Origin: Sistotremastrum niveocremeum HHB9708
Taxonomy: Eukaryota; Basidiomycota; Agaricomycetes; Sistotremastrales; Sistotremastraceae
Assembly: GCA_001630475.1 (NCBI GenBank)
Contig: KV419434.1
Span: 113,528-177,527, forward strand
Length of the DNA stretch: 64,000 bases
Direction: 5' to 3'
The notes below the pieces were generated by a model. That model saw only the letters and a list, made by a program, of their open reading frames with translations, was not told the origin of the DNA and did not search any database. The position numbers were made by a program, and so were the translations under genes. Shown here in pieces: positions 23,817 to 35,194 of the stretch (its first letter is position 1; each line of letters opens with the position of its first letter).

Positions 23817-25208
23817 TCATGATACATCATTGGCTCGCTAAAAAGAGTCATATGAGCTGATTCGCCGTAAAAAACAAATTTACATACATCTTTCCGAGAT
23901 GCTGACTTGTGCCTCGATTTCTCCTGCAGAGCTTCGACTTCGGCGGTGAGTTTGTCCTGCTCACGTAATCAACACTGAGTAAATGTCGTTGAAGAAGGGC
24001 TCACAATCTTTGAATCCAGCTCTGATTTCTCGAAAACTGAATACGGAGACTTGAAATCAGCCTGCGCTGGTTTTCCTGTTAATGTTGCCTTAGTCACTTC
24101 ATGAAGGAACAACCGTTTCGGTTACGTACCGTGACTAGCTTGCCAGAAGACTTCGTTCATGAAATCATAATTCCGCTTGTATCGAGCGACTGCGAGAGAC
24201 CGTGTACTAAGATGGTCGAACTCATCGTCTTCGATATCGTCATTCAGCTAGGACGAATTCGATCAGGCCCACACGGTCAGGTCAGGTTAGGAGGACTCAC
24301 AGCGTTCACAGGTTGTCTTCGCCTCTCCATAGCTTCCATAGTGGCATTCTGCTGCGCGATAGCCGCAGTCCCACCTATAGCCCCCGCCATAAGCCCGGGT
24401 GGGATAGAGGGGCCTCCTCCTGGCTGCGTCGACATCCCGTTTGAATGGGGTACCTTCTGTCCAGCCCGGGGGCCAAGGACGAAGATTCGAGGTTCGGAGG
24501 ACATTTGGATAGGGTAACGGCGTACGGGGGCATTGAGATATTGCGGGGGGATTTCTGAAGCATCGATGATTTAAACATAGAGAACTTCAAAGATGACGAG
24601 GGACTAACGGATGCCGCCCTGTTCGCGTGTATAGTGAACGAGCATGAGTTGTTGATGTCCACCCTTCATCAAGCGATATCTTCTGCGCACTCGATTCGCA
24701 ACTGTCTCACCCGTGCCTGGTGCGAAGCCTGCTCTGATCTCAGTGATTTCGAGCTCCTGGGACATGAATCATAGTTAGGTGCCATGTAGACTTCGGAGAG
24801 CGCATTAAACTCACCTTTCCTGGCATGACCGTCGTGTTCAACCTGTGCTCTGGCTCGAGATATCTGAAACCGTCGTTGGGGAAATGGCTGTTCGGAAGAA
24901 TGAAAATGAGAAACATCGAGCCCTCTAACAGAAATCACTTAAATTTTCTAGAATTGAGATAGCAAAGTTTGACACACATACCTTGAGGTCTGTCTATAGG
25001 CCCCCAGCCAAATGGTGCTTGGGTCGACAATACCAGCGCTCTTTCGAGATATCGAACGGCCTGTTCAGGTCCCAGCGAAGGCACGGTGGCAATGGTATCG
25101 GGATAGCGGAGACATAGTTCGCTCTGAGTGTCGCAGCTCTTCAGAACTCGCTTCAAAAAGCATGTCCAAACGTACCAGAGCAGAGGCCGCCGACGCTGGT
25201 GCCGACAT
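23817..25208 (-). CDS. Ssr4-like SWI/SNF-RSC complex subunit
   Basis: The better conserved of two paralogues. The first exon gives MSAPASAASAL and splices to SELCLRYPDTIATVPSLGPE. Further segments are FGWGPIDRP, FPNDGFRYLEPEHRL, ELEITEIRAGFAPGTGETV, VRRRYRLMKGGHQQLMLVHY, EPRIFVLGPRAGQKV, a Gly/Pro-rich linker, MEAMERRRQ, and an acidic stretch leading to LSTRSLAVARYKRNYDFMNE. The end is a short coiled-coil-like helix (KSELDSKI, DKLTAEVEALQEKS) and a final exon DRANDVS. This order matches the Ssr4 N-terminal domain family of chromatin remodellers as I remember it. About 350 residues. It diverges from MED31 with only 57 bases between start codons. Confidence 0.7.
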
Positions 25209-25265
25209 CGTTGCAACGTCTGTGATCCGAAACCCGCTCCCGTGCGCTTACATAACCCCCTCTCG
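25209..25265. promoter_or_regulatory. 57-base divergent promoter between Ssr4-like gene and MED31
   Basis: The two start codons point away from each other with only 57 bases between them, so transcripts of the two genes must overlap at their 5' ends or initiate within each other's leader. No TATA box is visible. Confidence 0.5.
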
Positions 25266-25766
25266 ATGTCTGCGACGCCGTCAGGAGCAGCGGGCACAGG
25301 GGACGGGCCTGCTGGCTCTGAACCCCAAGTAGTCGACGCAGCTGTTCGAGCAGAGAACCGTGCTCGGTTTGAAATCGAACTCGAATTTGTTCAAGCTTTG
25401 GCGAACCCATTTTACCTCCAAACGCTTGCCCAGCAAAATATGCTCACTCAACCAGCCTTCATCAACTATCTAAAATACCTGCAGTATTGGAAAGAGAAGG
25501 ACTACGCAAGGTTCATCCAGTGCGTAACTACTTGTGCTTTCGCGTTCCCATGCGAAAACTGCCTCGATGGCTTTCTACAGCTCGTTCTGATTGCCAAAGA
25601 CAGATACCCCCATGCTCTGCATCATCTTGATCTACTTCAGTATGAAACATTCCGAACAGAAATTGCCAAAGATGACTGGAGAGAATTCTTGAATCAGAAA
25701 CAATTCGATCACTGGCGAACCTGGTTAGCGCCTTCCTCCTATATTACAGCATCCATCATTAGCTGA
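25266..25766 (+). CDS. MED31: Mediator complex subunit 31
   Basis: Subunit of the Mediator middle module, which links transcription factors to RNA polymerase II in the nucleus. The core matches the family closely: FEIELEFVQALANPFYLQ, INYLKYLQYWKEKDYARF, then YPHALHHLDLLQYETFR. These are joined by removing an intron at 25520-25603 (donor gtgcgt, acceptor gacag), which restores the conserved QYPHALH junction. The end is uncertain: after DHWRTW the frame reads on for 12 residues to a stop at 25764-25766. A further intron may instead lead to a Lys/Arg-rich tail ending at 25848, but I could not place its edges in frame. Confidence 0.85.
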   Translation: MSATPSGAAGTGDGPAGSEPQVVDAAVRAENRARFEIELEFVQALANPFYLQTLAQQNMLTQPAFINYLKYLQYWKEKDYARFIQCVTTCAFAFPCENCLDGFLQLVLIAKDRYPHALHHLDLLQYETFRTEIAKDDWREFLNQKQFDHWRTWLAPSSYITASIIS

Positions 25767-26443
25767 ATCTTTTCAAAGGCGCGCAGCAAAGAAACCTCGG
25801 GAGGCTGATGCCGCAGGAGAAACAACAGTCGATTCCACGAAGTCCTAGAGCGCGTACCTAGGCTCCTTCCGATGACCGTAGTAGCTTGCCGACCAGAAGT
25901 CGAATCAGAGTCACTCGCCGGAAAAAAATTCGGGCATGATCCTGATCCGCACACTCTGCCCATTCTTTCCCTGGTCGTCGCGTCGATGGATTTCGGCCGT
26001 CCCTTCTATTGAATATTGTTTTGCGTCAATCACTCTCATCCGTGTCTAGACGCCTAATCTCAATCTCGATGATGTAGCGAATACTCAGGTCATGCCAGCT
26101 CTCGTCGATGTATTCTCATTTTTGTAGCCATATTCGACTCCGTATGTTGGATGATCAAGCTTTGCGCGCGCTCGCTGTATTAGTAGCACTAATCATACCG
26201 CTCTTTGTCATGCGTCCATATCTTTCTCTCTCAATAGAATTGGATCAGTCCCTCTCATTCTACTTCATTTTGCGTTCGTTTTTCTATGCTCAGTCGCTTG
26301 GTTTCATGCTTTCCTGATGTCCCTGCACGAATATGACATCATTCAGGATTGAAGATTCAGGGGACCTTCATCCCGATTCCGATAGCCCGACTCTTCAGCG
26401 ATAGCAGGCATAGGCAGGAATCCAGCCTTCGTTCTCGAATTCG
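25767..26443. other. Spacer between MED31 and a zinc-cluster factor
   Basis: The first 80 bases may hold a last MED31 exon. The rest has only a 69-codon hydrophobic frame (26108-26317) without support, and it probably holds the promoter of the next gene. Confidence 0.4.
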
Positions 26444-27790
26444 ATGGATGCTGACCCGTCCATCATCAAGAGAGGCAAGAGTCAACTAGCTTGTCACGAG
26501 TGCAGGCGTAAGCGATGGTTCTCAAGCGCGTCGTGTCGATTTTTACTATCCTCAATCAGGGCGCAAAATCAAGTGCTATTCGAACCCAGGTCGGCCATGC
26601 ATTCATTGTACGGAGAAGAGAATCCATTGTCAGTATGATGATGCGTGCGTCCGCCAATCATTTGTTCGTCTTGTCTTCTCTGAATCATCTCCACAGTCCA
26701 CGGAGACGAGGCCAGGGCCGGAAGCCTAAACTTGAAAGACTTCGACGCATGCAAGCACGAGGAGAAAGAGATGATCTTTATGCACCTGAGAGCTCAACAT
26801 CCTCCCTCACGCCGCTATCGTCCGAATATACACCCTTACCCCAACTCTCGCCCCACGAAGCCTTCGTCCCAAAAGTCTCATCGTCTCCTTCGCCCCCGCC
26901 ATACATCCCGTCCAGACCACTTCCAAGCGCGTCGACGTCGTTTGAAAATCATTCCAGGGACATTGAGCTTATTCTCTTGAAGAATGAGATCGGAGAGCTT
27001 CAGAGCCGCAACGAGGTGAGTCGATCTCTGCACATCCTTATTCGTGAATCAAGCTAAATCACTTTCAGCATTTGTCTCGACAGCTCGAGGTATTCATGGA
27101 CCGCGTCCATCGCGGAGAAATGCAGGATCCCACTCAACGCTCATCGTACACTGAAGCTGTGGAAGATTTCGTCAATCAATTAGGAGCCTCAGCCAATCGC
27201 CATCATTCCCGAGATCATCGTCTAGAATCTCTGAACTCCACAGAATTAGAAGGCTTATGTGAGTACATTAATATTTGTATACTTCGAAGACTCACCGTGT
27301 CATAGTCTTAGGCCTGTCCGTCTGTGCATGGAGAACCCATCTCATGGAACAGAATGCCAGAACTCAAGACGAAATAGCACTGATAGGAATTGAAGGGCTC
27401 GTCCGTAAACTCCCTGGTGTTATCGATCCCCATGCAATGACGAGACTTGGGAACAGCATCATCGCCGCCCTTCTCGAGCACATTTCCGCTCTTTCCAAAC
27501 GTTGGGGTCACGCCAACAACCAAAGCCAAGCACTTTCAAACGACATTGGACTCGTTCTGAACAATCTAGGCTACTCAGAGAAGATCCTCACTCATACCAG
27601 CCAGAAGATGGGGTTGGAGGACCCACAACGGATAGCACAACAACCTCTTCAATCTCCCGACCAACTCGTTAGAGCGGCTTGGATGAGCTCGGCCGATCTC
27701 CTACTCCAGACGTCCGTAGAAGCTGTCCTAGAAAACGACGGTCCCAACATCGAAGAGCCGTCGTCCGAACGGAGGAGAGTCAGCTCCTGA
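26444..27790 (+). CDS. Zn2Cys6 fungal-type transcription factor
   Basis: Nuclear DNA-binding regulator. The binuclear zinc cluster CX2CX6CX7CX2CX6C is formed by joining exon 1 (ACHECRRR) to exon 2 (KIKCYSNPGRPCIHCTEKRI followed by HC) across an intron with donor gtaagc. A basic stretch follows (APRRRGQGRKPKLERLRR), then a Ser/Pro-rich region and a helix (DIELILLKNEIGELQSRNE) that may act as the dimerisation coil. The C-terminal half, about 200 residues, is mostly helical and ends ERRRVSS. Total is about 370 residues, with no full fungal-specific middle-homology domain recognised. The target genes are unknown. It is not adjacent to a biosynthetic cluster apart from the terpene synthase 5 kb away. 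Confidence 0.8.
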
Positions 27791-28270
27791 AAGGCCTTTA
27801 TCTATATATCTTTATCGTTTAATATCCTCGATCAGTTCTGTATCACGTATATCATGAATTCAACTGTAACGTTTGCCAACGTTTTCCTCGTCGATCTCTT
27901 GCTGCCTCCTGAAAATGTGACGAAGGAGACGCTGACGTAATCAAATCGTGCTTTTGTTTGGTCGCGTTATCGCACTGACAACTCTTCACCCTCCAACCGA
28001 TATCACCGCTCTTGTATTCCTCCCCTCTGGATAAACTGCCGTTCGGAACCCCCTCAACAATGCCAAACTGCCAAACACTCGCTCAAACGGCAGCCCAAAT
28101 CGCTTACCCACAAGCGAGCCAGTCCCTGAAAACACTCAGACACTCAGGCAGGATGTGGGCTGGTATAAAGCCACGACAATTCTCGTCGACATCCCCCTAC
28201 ACCGCCAAGCCACCTTGCTTCGCCACCCAAGTTGACCGTTTCATCGCGCCTGCCACCATTCATCCAAACC
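27791..28270. other. Spacer upstream of the C2H2 factor
   Basis: It contains an open frame (28012-28305) that overlaps the next start and has no support. It likely includes promoter and leader. Confidence 0.4.
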
Positions 28271-30085
28271 ATGCCTCGCGCCTCTGCTCGCAAACAGCCG
28301 GCTAGGACTCAGTCCACGCCTTATCAGACCAGTTCCCCGGAGCTTGAAAGTCACTCCGTAGGACCCCGCGATTCTCGTTCCGGCGAGACAATAAATGAGG
28401 CTGACCTTGTTACTTCTTCACGGTACGCGTCTCACACTCGTATAACGCGTTTCGAATGCTTGAACGGTCCATTCCAGAGTTTCGACGCGTCCCAAGAGAC
28501 AGACTAGGAATCAGTCTCAAGCCAATGTCTCAAACCACGAAGCTGCACCTGGAATTTTGTACGTTCTCTCTCCTCTCCTTCCATGAACTGACCTGACCTG
28601 GAATTCCGTTCCAGACACACCCGCAAGAAATTGAAGTGTCCATTTCCAACATGCACGAGCGTACGAGCGAATGAAAGCGGATTGTGCCATCACCTGAAGT
28701 TGCACAAGGATCCTTCCAAACTGCGGTTCTATGACCCGAATGCAGCAGCCTTTATAGAGAACTGGAGAAGAGAGAAACGGGAATCAAAGAAACAGGAATC
28801 GAAGAAACGCCTGGTCGACAGCCGTGGCGAGGCTTCCACATCTGATGCAGACTTGATGCAGACTATGTATCTCGCCCCTAGAGCCCCTAGAGTCACGTCT
28901 TCTGGTAATACCAGGAAGATCAGCCGCCCATCTCCTGCAGCAGCCCCGTCGACGACGGACAACTCTGCATCCCCTTTACCCCCGTTGACTTACCGCGTCG
29001 AGCAAGTGGGCGATTTCGACTTCAGTCAATATCTCGGTGAACCATCTCTCAACGCGGAATCCTTCGAGCTCTCTCCAGCTTCCTCCTCACACACTCAAAG
29101 CCGCGATAACGGATCATCTTCCCAGACTCCAGTGGCATCATCCTCTCGACTTATTCCTACCCAAGTACCTTCGTACTCTTCCTTGGCTCAGCCTATCAAG
29201 CAGGAATATCAGTCGGGTGTTTACGTCCGCTCTTCATATCACCACAAGACATTCGTCGGGACTACGAACAGCACCTACTCGTCCGTCCCTAATCAGAATG
29301 CCTCTCGACCTGGAGCCATTCCGACTCGCACTAAGCAGTCTCCAATATCGAAGACGCTGCGAAACAGGGATACTGCTCATCAGGCATCCTCTTCGACGCG
29401 TCCAGCACCTTATCGTGCTCCACCGCCGCGTGCATACGTTTCCGCTCAGGTGCCCTCTCAATTTCATCATCCGGAAGGCCAGCCGGCTGCACATCACGCG
29501 TCCGGAGTAGAGCGATCGCTGCCATCGCGTCACTTCTATCCAGTGACCCAACACAGACCCCCTCATTACCCCTCCCAATACCCTCAAGGTGCTCACCTGC
29601 CGAATGGCGCTTCTGTTCCGAGTGACAATTCTTCCACGCCCTCTCCCTATCTCTATCTTGCGACTAACATGGCAATTCCATCCAACGCGTTCTACCCACC
29701 TTCAACTTCACGTGCCCTTCTCCCTCCTCCTTCGGTCCCTGCGGTCGGCACATCGAACGCCCACCAATTTTTCCCGGATACGCTTCCGAACAACAATGGA
29801 TTTGTCACGTCCCAGCCATTCCCCGAGATACAACAATATCATGGGTTCCATCCACAACCTTACGATGCTGCTTCTCAGTGGTCCGCATCCACTCCTTCGC
29901 ATTTCGATCCCTATGGTAGTAGCGTTGCGACACCGGAATCGTGGACGGGAGCATCGGAACCCGCTGTGGCGAATCAAGGACTAAATGAGATGGCACTTTT
30001 CCCGAATATTTCCGAGTCTATGGATCCTCTCGATACCTTCGGATATTCATTCGATTCGATGTTCAAACCAGAGCCGCAGTTTTGA
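28271..30085 (+). CDS. C2H2-type zinc finger protein, Ser/Pro/Gln-rich
   Basis: Probable nuclear regulator of about 565 residues in three exons. The first exon begins MPRASARKQPARTQSTPYQT and is basic. The third opens with one zinc finger, CPFPTCTSVRANESGLCHHL followed by KLH (Cys-x4-Cys, then His-His-x3-His), and a basic helix rich in KKQESKKR. The remaining 400 residues are low complexity, rich in Ser, Pro, Gln, Tyr and His, as in fungal activation domains. The last residues FKPEPQF are acidic to neutral. A single finger gives little sequence specificity, so it may act with a partner. I do not recognise a named family. Confidence 0.7.
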
Positions 30086-30464
30086 TTATTTTCTATGCCG
30101 GAGTGGACAAACTTGGACAATATTCTCATCTTTGGACATTAACGTCACATTTGCCCAACTTTTCATTGTGGGCTTTGACTGTCTGACGGACATCTTTGCG
30201 CTACTCATTTTCTGAGTATTTTCTGAGTGACATTCTTCGTAGACCATATCTGTAGATCACATTTGGTCCAGAGCGGACCTTCTTGTAGACTAGAATTTTC
30301 GTATTGTCTTTTTTTTACAATGATTTTTACCCCACTCTGTACCAGGTTAGGTCGTGAAAGGCAAAGAGCGCTTGAAACTTAAAATTCTACCTGTCGGCCG
30401 AACGACTCAAGGCCAGCCGAAGCTTCAAACAAGCGCCTGTTCTGCAGCAACTCTGACTTGACTC
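30086..30464. other. Spacer between C2H2 factor and ABC ATPase
   Basis: 3' region and promoter; a T-run lies near 30308-30316. No gene is seen. Confidence 0.4.
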
Positions 30465-32353
30465 ATGAGCTTGACTCGTAGTGCGATAGCACGCCTGCTA
30501 TCCCAACCAAAACTGACGACCTATCGTCGTATATCCACCATCCCGCCCAAAATCCTAAGCCTCCAAAGCTCAAATGCATTCAATTTCGGAGATGGAGACG
30601 CAGCTACTCCAGTTCTTCGAGACGTATCCTGGACTATCAACGATGGAGAGAGTTGGGTTGTCGTTGGATCAAGCTACAAAGATGCCGTGATCAACGTAAG
30701 TCCCTCTCCGTCTTACGTGGTATAGGAAGACATTGAGATGACTCGAAGTGTTGTGATTTGTGAATAAAGCTCCTCACTGGTCACCTACGAATCTCTCCAC
30801 CGCCTCCTGGGGGCCTCTATCCGTTCTTATCTCAATTAGACCCTCCTTCAGACTCTCATGATTCTGTCGCATTAGTGTCGTTCGCGACTCGACTTAAAGC
30901 GGCTGGAGGAGCTTTCTACGACTTCTCAGCTCGCTATGGCGCACTACGTGACGAAGAGCGGATAACCTTGCGGGAATCACTATACGCTGGCGCATCCATT
31001 CAAGACCGAGAAGCCAAGAATATTTTACAAGAGCTCGCAGAACGACTTGATTTAACGCGATTGTTGGATTTACCCTTGGTGGCACTGAGTAATGGCCAGA
31101 CGAGGAGAGCTCGGATTTTGAGTGGATTGTTGAAGAGATTGCCGGTACTCATTCTGGACGAACCTTTCAGTACGTTCCTCCGCTTGCACGATGTCACACG
31201 TTTGATTTCTATGAAGCTGGCCTGGACGTTCAAAATCGGCCGCGTCTGAGCAATCTTCTAAATGACATGCATGAAGCCCGAAGCCCTCGCGTCATCATCG
31301 CTCTCCGACCTCAGGACCCTATCCCAGACTGGATCAGTCACATTGCTGTAGCTCTTCAGTCTACAATCGTGACTGGAGAACGAAGCGCCGCCGGAGTAGA
31401 AGAAGCTTTGCACAAACTTTTGTCAGCTCCCAAGCAGCATGGGACTGAAGGTAGTGTTCCGAGTAACGAAGCAAGCTTTAAACGTGCTTCGCCTCAGAAG
31501 AAGGACGTGATTGTCATGAAGGGTGTCAATGTGTCCTATTCTACGAGACATGTGAGAACTGCATCTCCTTGTACATCTGATCGTCTAAGTCTGACGTCAC
31601 GCGTACTAGATCTTGAAAGATGTCAACTGGACAATTCGCGAAGGAGACAGATGGCAGCTTCAAGGAGCGAATGGTCAGCCTGCGTCACATACCATATCAC
31701 CATCTGTCGACTGACACACATCATATATTGCCACAGGCTCCGGTAAAACGACCCTCACATCCCTGCTTACCGGAGCGCACCCGCAATCCTACATCCAATC
31801 TCATCTCCACATATTCTCGCAGCCTCGCTCCGACATCGCCACCGTCACCCTTCAACAGCTCATAGGCCACGTCTCCCCAGAGCTCTTCAACGCTTTCCCT
31901 CGACGTCTGAGCGGTCCAGGTGCCCTCACCGTCAAAGAAGCTATCGCATCCGGCTTTGACGGAAATTACGTCTATAGACGTCGAACGCAGGCGGAAGACG
32001 AGAGAATCGGGGAGATGGTAGATAAGCTAGGTCCCGGAGCGGAGACAGGAAACGACAAGGATAACGAGATCTGGCTGGATCGAGCATTCGCGACGCTACC
32101 TCCTGGAGAACAGAGTCTTGCGCTCTTGATCAGAGCGTTGGTCAATCGCCCGAAGTTGATCATTCTTGATGAGGTGTTTGCGGGAATGGATGACGCGATG
32201 GTACTGAGGACGAGACAGTACCTGAGGGAGGATTTAGGAGATGATCAGGCGGTCGTCTTTGTGGGTCATTGGGAGAGTGAGGTGCCGTGGAGCATCGGCG
32301 AAGGGCTGAGAGTCATGAAGATGGAGGACGGTCACGCTGTTGAGGTGGCTTGA
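30465..32353 (+). CDS. Twin-domain ABC ATPase, ModF/YDR061W-like
   Basis: Soluble or mitochondrial ABC protein with two nucleotide-binding domains and no membrane segments, similar in plan to bacterial ModF and yeast YDR061W. The N-terminus (SLTRSAIARLLSQPKLTTYR) is basic and hydroxylated, suggesting a mitochondrial presequence. In domain 1 the Walker A site is degenerate (VVVGSSYKDAVIN), but the signature (LSNGQTRRARIL) and Walker B (VLILDEPF, then TGLD across an intron) are clear. Domain 2 has a full Walker A (GANGSGKTTL), a signature-like PPGEQSLAL and Walker B LIILDEVFAGMD, with a switch histidine in VFVGHWESE. Five exons, about 540 residues. Substrate and partner are unknown. Confidence 0.8.
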
Positions 32354-32721
32354 TAACGAAGTCGATCCCTTCGATATCTTATTTGTGATGTACAGCGAGG
32401 ACAAGTAGATTGAAATCGGGTTATATTACACTATAATACATTAGGCGATAGTACAGCTTCGCTGCCCAATACCGATGAAAAGAACGGGTACCCTGGGGGT
32501 ATTAAGGCGAAAGATGATAAGCGTATAAGGTCTATATACAGCAAGAAGACGGAAACGAGAGCGCTGTGAATGTTGTGGAGGATTACAGACGATGCCTCGA
32601 TGAAAGCGAGTAGGACAGGTGGATGTATCAGAAATATTCATAGAGAAGGGTGAAAAGGTGATTGATCTTTGGCAGATGTTAATAACAGAATGATTTCCAC
32701 TTCAGTCCAACTCACCGGTGT
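32354..32721. other. Convergent 3' spacer
   Basis: The ABC ATPase (plus) and ASCH-like gene (minus) end on either side. No gene is seen. Confidence 0.4.
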
Positions 32722-33318
32722 TCAGAATACTCTCTCCATCTCTTCTATGGGAAAAGCTTCCACCACCTTTTTGGTAGCATAGCAATATCCCTGTAGCCCG
32801 GAAATGCCATACTTCTTCATCTCCTCTGTGTCGAGCTTCTGCGTTAGGCGATATAGTCCTAGAGCAGGATATCCAAATTTTGATTGTTTCAAGCCGTTGT
32901 CGAAGTCGTCGTTCCCTACGCCTGTTGGATCATTGACTTCTCCCGGAGTCTTGGGACGACCGGTGAGCATAACATACCTGGGTGCAAGGCATGAAATCTC
33001 GGTGTTATGACTGTCATTGACCCAAACTCACTTGATCGCGCCCACAGGGGCTGTCTCGTACAACCATAGTCTAACCACACCGTCGCGTAACTGATACTTG
33101 CGATACTCGTGATTCTTCTCCTTCTTCGCGATCATCTGGACGAATTCAGGTTTGATACATAAGACCGTATCCGTATACACCCTGTCCGGAGAGTCCTTCT
33201 TTGATTTTGATTTCGACTTCTTCGTGGTAGTCGCACCATTTGGGACTGGTTTGCCTGTCAGCGTCAGCTGACGCGTCGACGTCGACGGTTTCGTTTTCTC
33301 AGTACGCTCTGCGGGCAT
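32722..33318 (-). CDS. ASCH/PUA-like domain protein
   Basis: Probable RNA- or nucleotide-binding protein. The ASCH-type entry motif is DTVLCIKPEFVQMIAKKEKN, followed by HEYRKYQL, strands around VRLWLYETAPVGAIK, and, after one intron (donor gtgagt, acceptor cccag), YVMLTGRPKTPGEV. The end is EAFPIEEMERVF. A Lys/Ser-rich linker (KKSKSKSKKD) precedes the domain. The start chosen is MPAERTEK. The frame is open to an upstream ATG at 33462, which would add a basic 48-residue leader; I cannot exclude that this is a targeting sequence. Two exons, about 180-230 residues. The biochemical role of fungal ASCH proteins is largely unknown. Confidence 0.6.
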
Positions 33319-33904
33319 TCTCAGCCAATACAGATGATCCGAGAGCTGAAATGATGGTACGAGACGACGAGAGCGCGTCGCAAGCGTGTTCAATGTCGAT
33401 GTCGCGGAGCCGTGGTAAGGGCGCCTATTCAAAACTACTTTTCTGCGTCCAATGCTGTCCATCTCGAATACCCTCTGCTGCCCGTCACGCTCCTGGATGC
33501 GAATGCTGCACCATTGGCGACATCATCCAGATACCCGAAGTTCATGCTCATTGATCCGGATATCGATCCCGTCTCGGAGATAGACTCTAGCCACGCTATG
33601 GCCGCTTGCCCACCAGCGACGGAGCAGGTGTCGGTCCTGAGTAATCCTAGTAAGCACCTCTAGTCGTCAAAGTTAGTTCTAGCTGACTCATGATCTCCTG
33701 GAGACTGCGACCTTGAATCCCTGAGGCCGTGAAGGCCAGGCTCAATGACGCGATTCAAAAATCCATTTCGTCGCCGACTCGGGGAGCCTTTCGGAGCGCT
33801 CACTGACGAAGTCACGAGATTTGCGCTCAACGAAGACTTGATATGAAGGTATATAAGGCCTATGCAGACGTCGCCATACCACATCTCACGACTGCTGCAG
33901 AAAG
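33319..33904. other. Divergent upstream region, ASCH-like gene and SDR
   Basis: It may include a 5' extension of the ASCH-like gene to 33462. The right end is the SDR promoter. No other gene is supported. Confidence 0.45.
33850..33857 (+). promoter_or_regulatory. TATA box of the short-chain dehydrogenase
   Basis: A tatataag sequence lies about 55 bases before the start codon at 33905, a common fungal distance for strongly regulated genes. Confidence 0.5.
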
Positions 33905-35012
33905 ATGGCCACCTCTACATCCTCCTTCAACCCTGATTCTTTGTTCAACGTGAAAGGCTTGGTAGCTGTTGTCACTGGTGGAGGCACTGGTAAGCACTCT
34001 GAAGGCAAGCATCTGTATCCGGAACACTGATGCCGTCTTCCTTGAAGGGATTGGCCTGATGCTGACTCGCGCTCTTGAGAGTAATGGGGCGACTGTCTAT
34101 ATTGTCGGTCGCAGGCTTGAGGTCCTAGAGAAAGCCGCCAAAGAAAACACTGTCAGCCTTCACGTGCTCCTCTGTTTGCAAATATGAACTAACAATAAAT
34201 TCGCAGACTGTCGGCAAGATTATCCCTCTGCAAGGCGATATCACATCTAAAACCGATCTCTTGCGGATCGTCTCAACGATCAAATCGCAAACCGGATATA
34301 TAAACTTGTTGGTCAATAATTCGGGTACATTGGGCCCCCAGTACAAATCACTACCGAAAGCTACGGCTGGCTCGGGAAAATCAATCGAAGAACTTCAAGA
34401 GTTATTATGGAACAATGGCTCCGCGGAGCAGTTTACGGACGTTCTTCACGTTAACGTAACTGGGATCTGGTTCTCGACGGTGGCCTTTCTGGGACTATTG
34501 GATGCCGGCAATAAGCCAGGCAATGCTCTCGAGGGCACGACGAGCCAGGTCGTCACTGTATCTAGCATTGCCGCTTTCCGAAGGTAAGCTCTGTTCACTC
34601 GAGATAGTCAACATTAACTGAATAGCTGTGTAGAGATAAGACTCCGTTCAGCGCGGCTTACTCTGCCTCAAAAGCCGCTGCAACTCATCTCGGCAAAATT
34701 TTAGCAACTCTCCTTGCTGATGTGCGTGTACTTTACGTTTATCAAGGTTATGCATATACTGATTTGAGCTTGTGATCTCAGTATGATATCCGAAGCAATA
34801 TCATTGCGCCTGGCATCTATCCGACTGAGATGACAACTGGTATGATTCCGGAGGTCGTGCCGCCTGTAGCCGTTCCTCTTCGTCGAGCCGGACATCCAGA
34901 CGATGTGGCCGGTCTAATCTTGTACCTTGGGAGCCGAGCGGCTGCTTACACCAATGGGACGGTGTTCCTGACCGACGGTGGCCGATTGGGATTGTTCCCT
35001 TCCACTTACTAG
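33905..35012 (+). CDS. Short-chain dehydrogenase/reductase
   Basis: NAD(P)-dependent oxidoreductase with a Rossmann fold. The cofactor motif TGGGTG-IG is split by an intron (VVTGGGTG then IGLMLTRALESNG). Following motifs are GRR (likely NADP phosphate binding, IVGRRLEVLEK), LLVNNSG, the catalytic Ser in VVTVSSIAAF, Tyr and Lys in YSASKAA, and the end strand TNGTVFLTDGG. About 270 residues in six or so exons, resembling RhlG-like or 3-oxoacyl-reductase-like fungal enzymes. The substrate is unknown. A TATA box sits upstream. It diverges from the ASCH-like gene and converges on the first arrestin gene, with 182 bases between. Confidence 0.85.
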
Positions 35013-35194
35013 TACTAGATTCAGTGAATATTGAACACAACGATCTGTATACCATTTGTACCATATTCGATCGGCGTGTAATCAAAGTAGAGGTAGCTAA
35101 ATAGAGTTAATGAGCACGGATTCCATAGTACGTATGAGTACGCTAAAGCCGTGGAAAGTGGTTTCATGTAGAGACCGAATCAACGAGTACAGTT

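Noticed and set aside
28012-28305. 97-codon frame before the C2H2 factor
   Set aside because: It overlaps the real start in another frame and shows no features.
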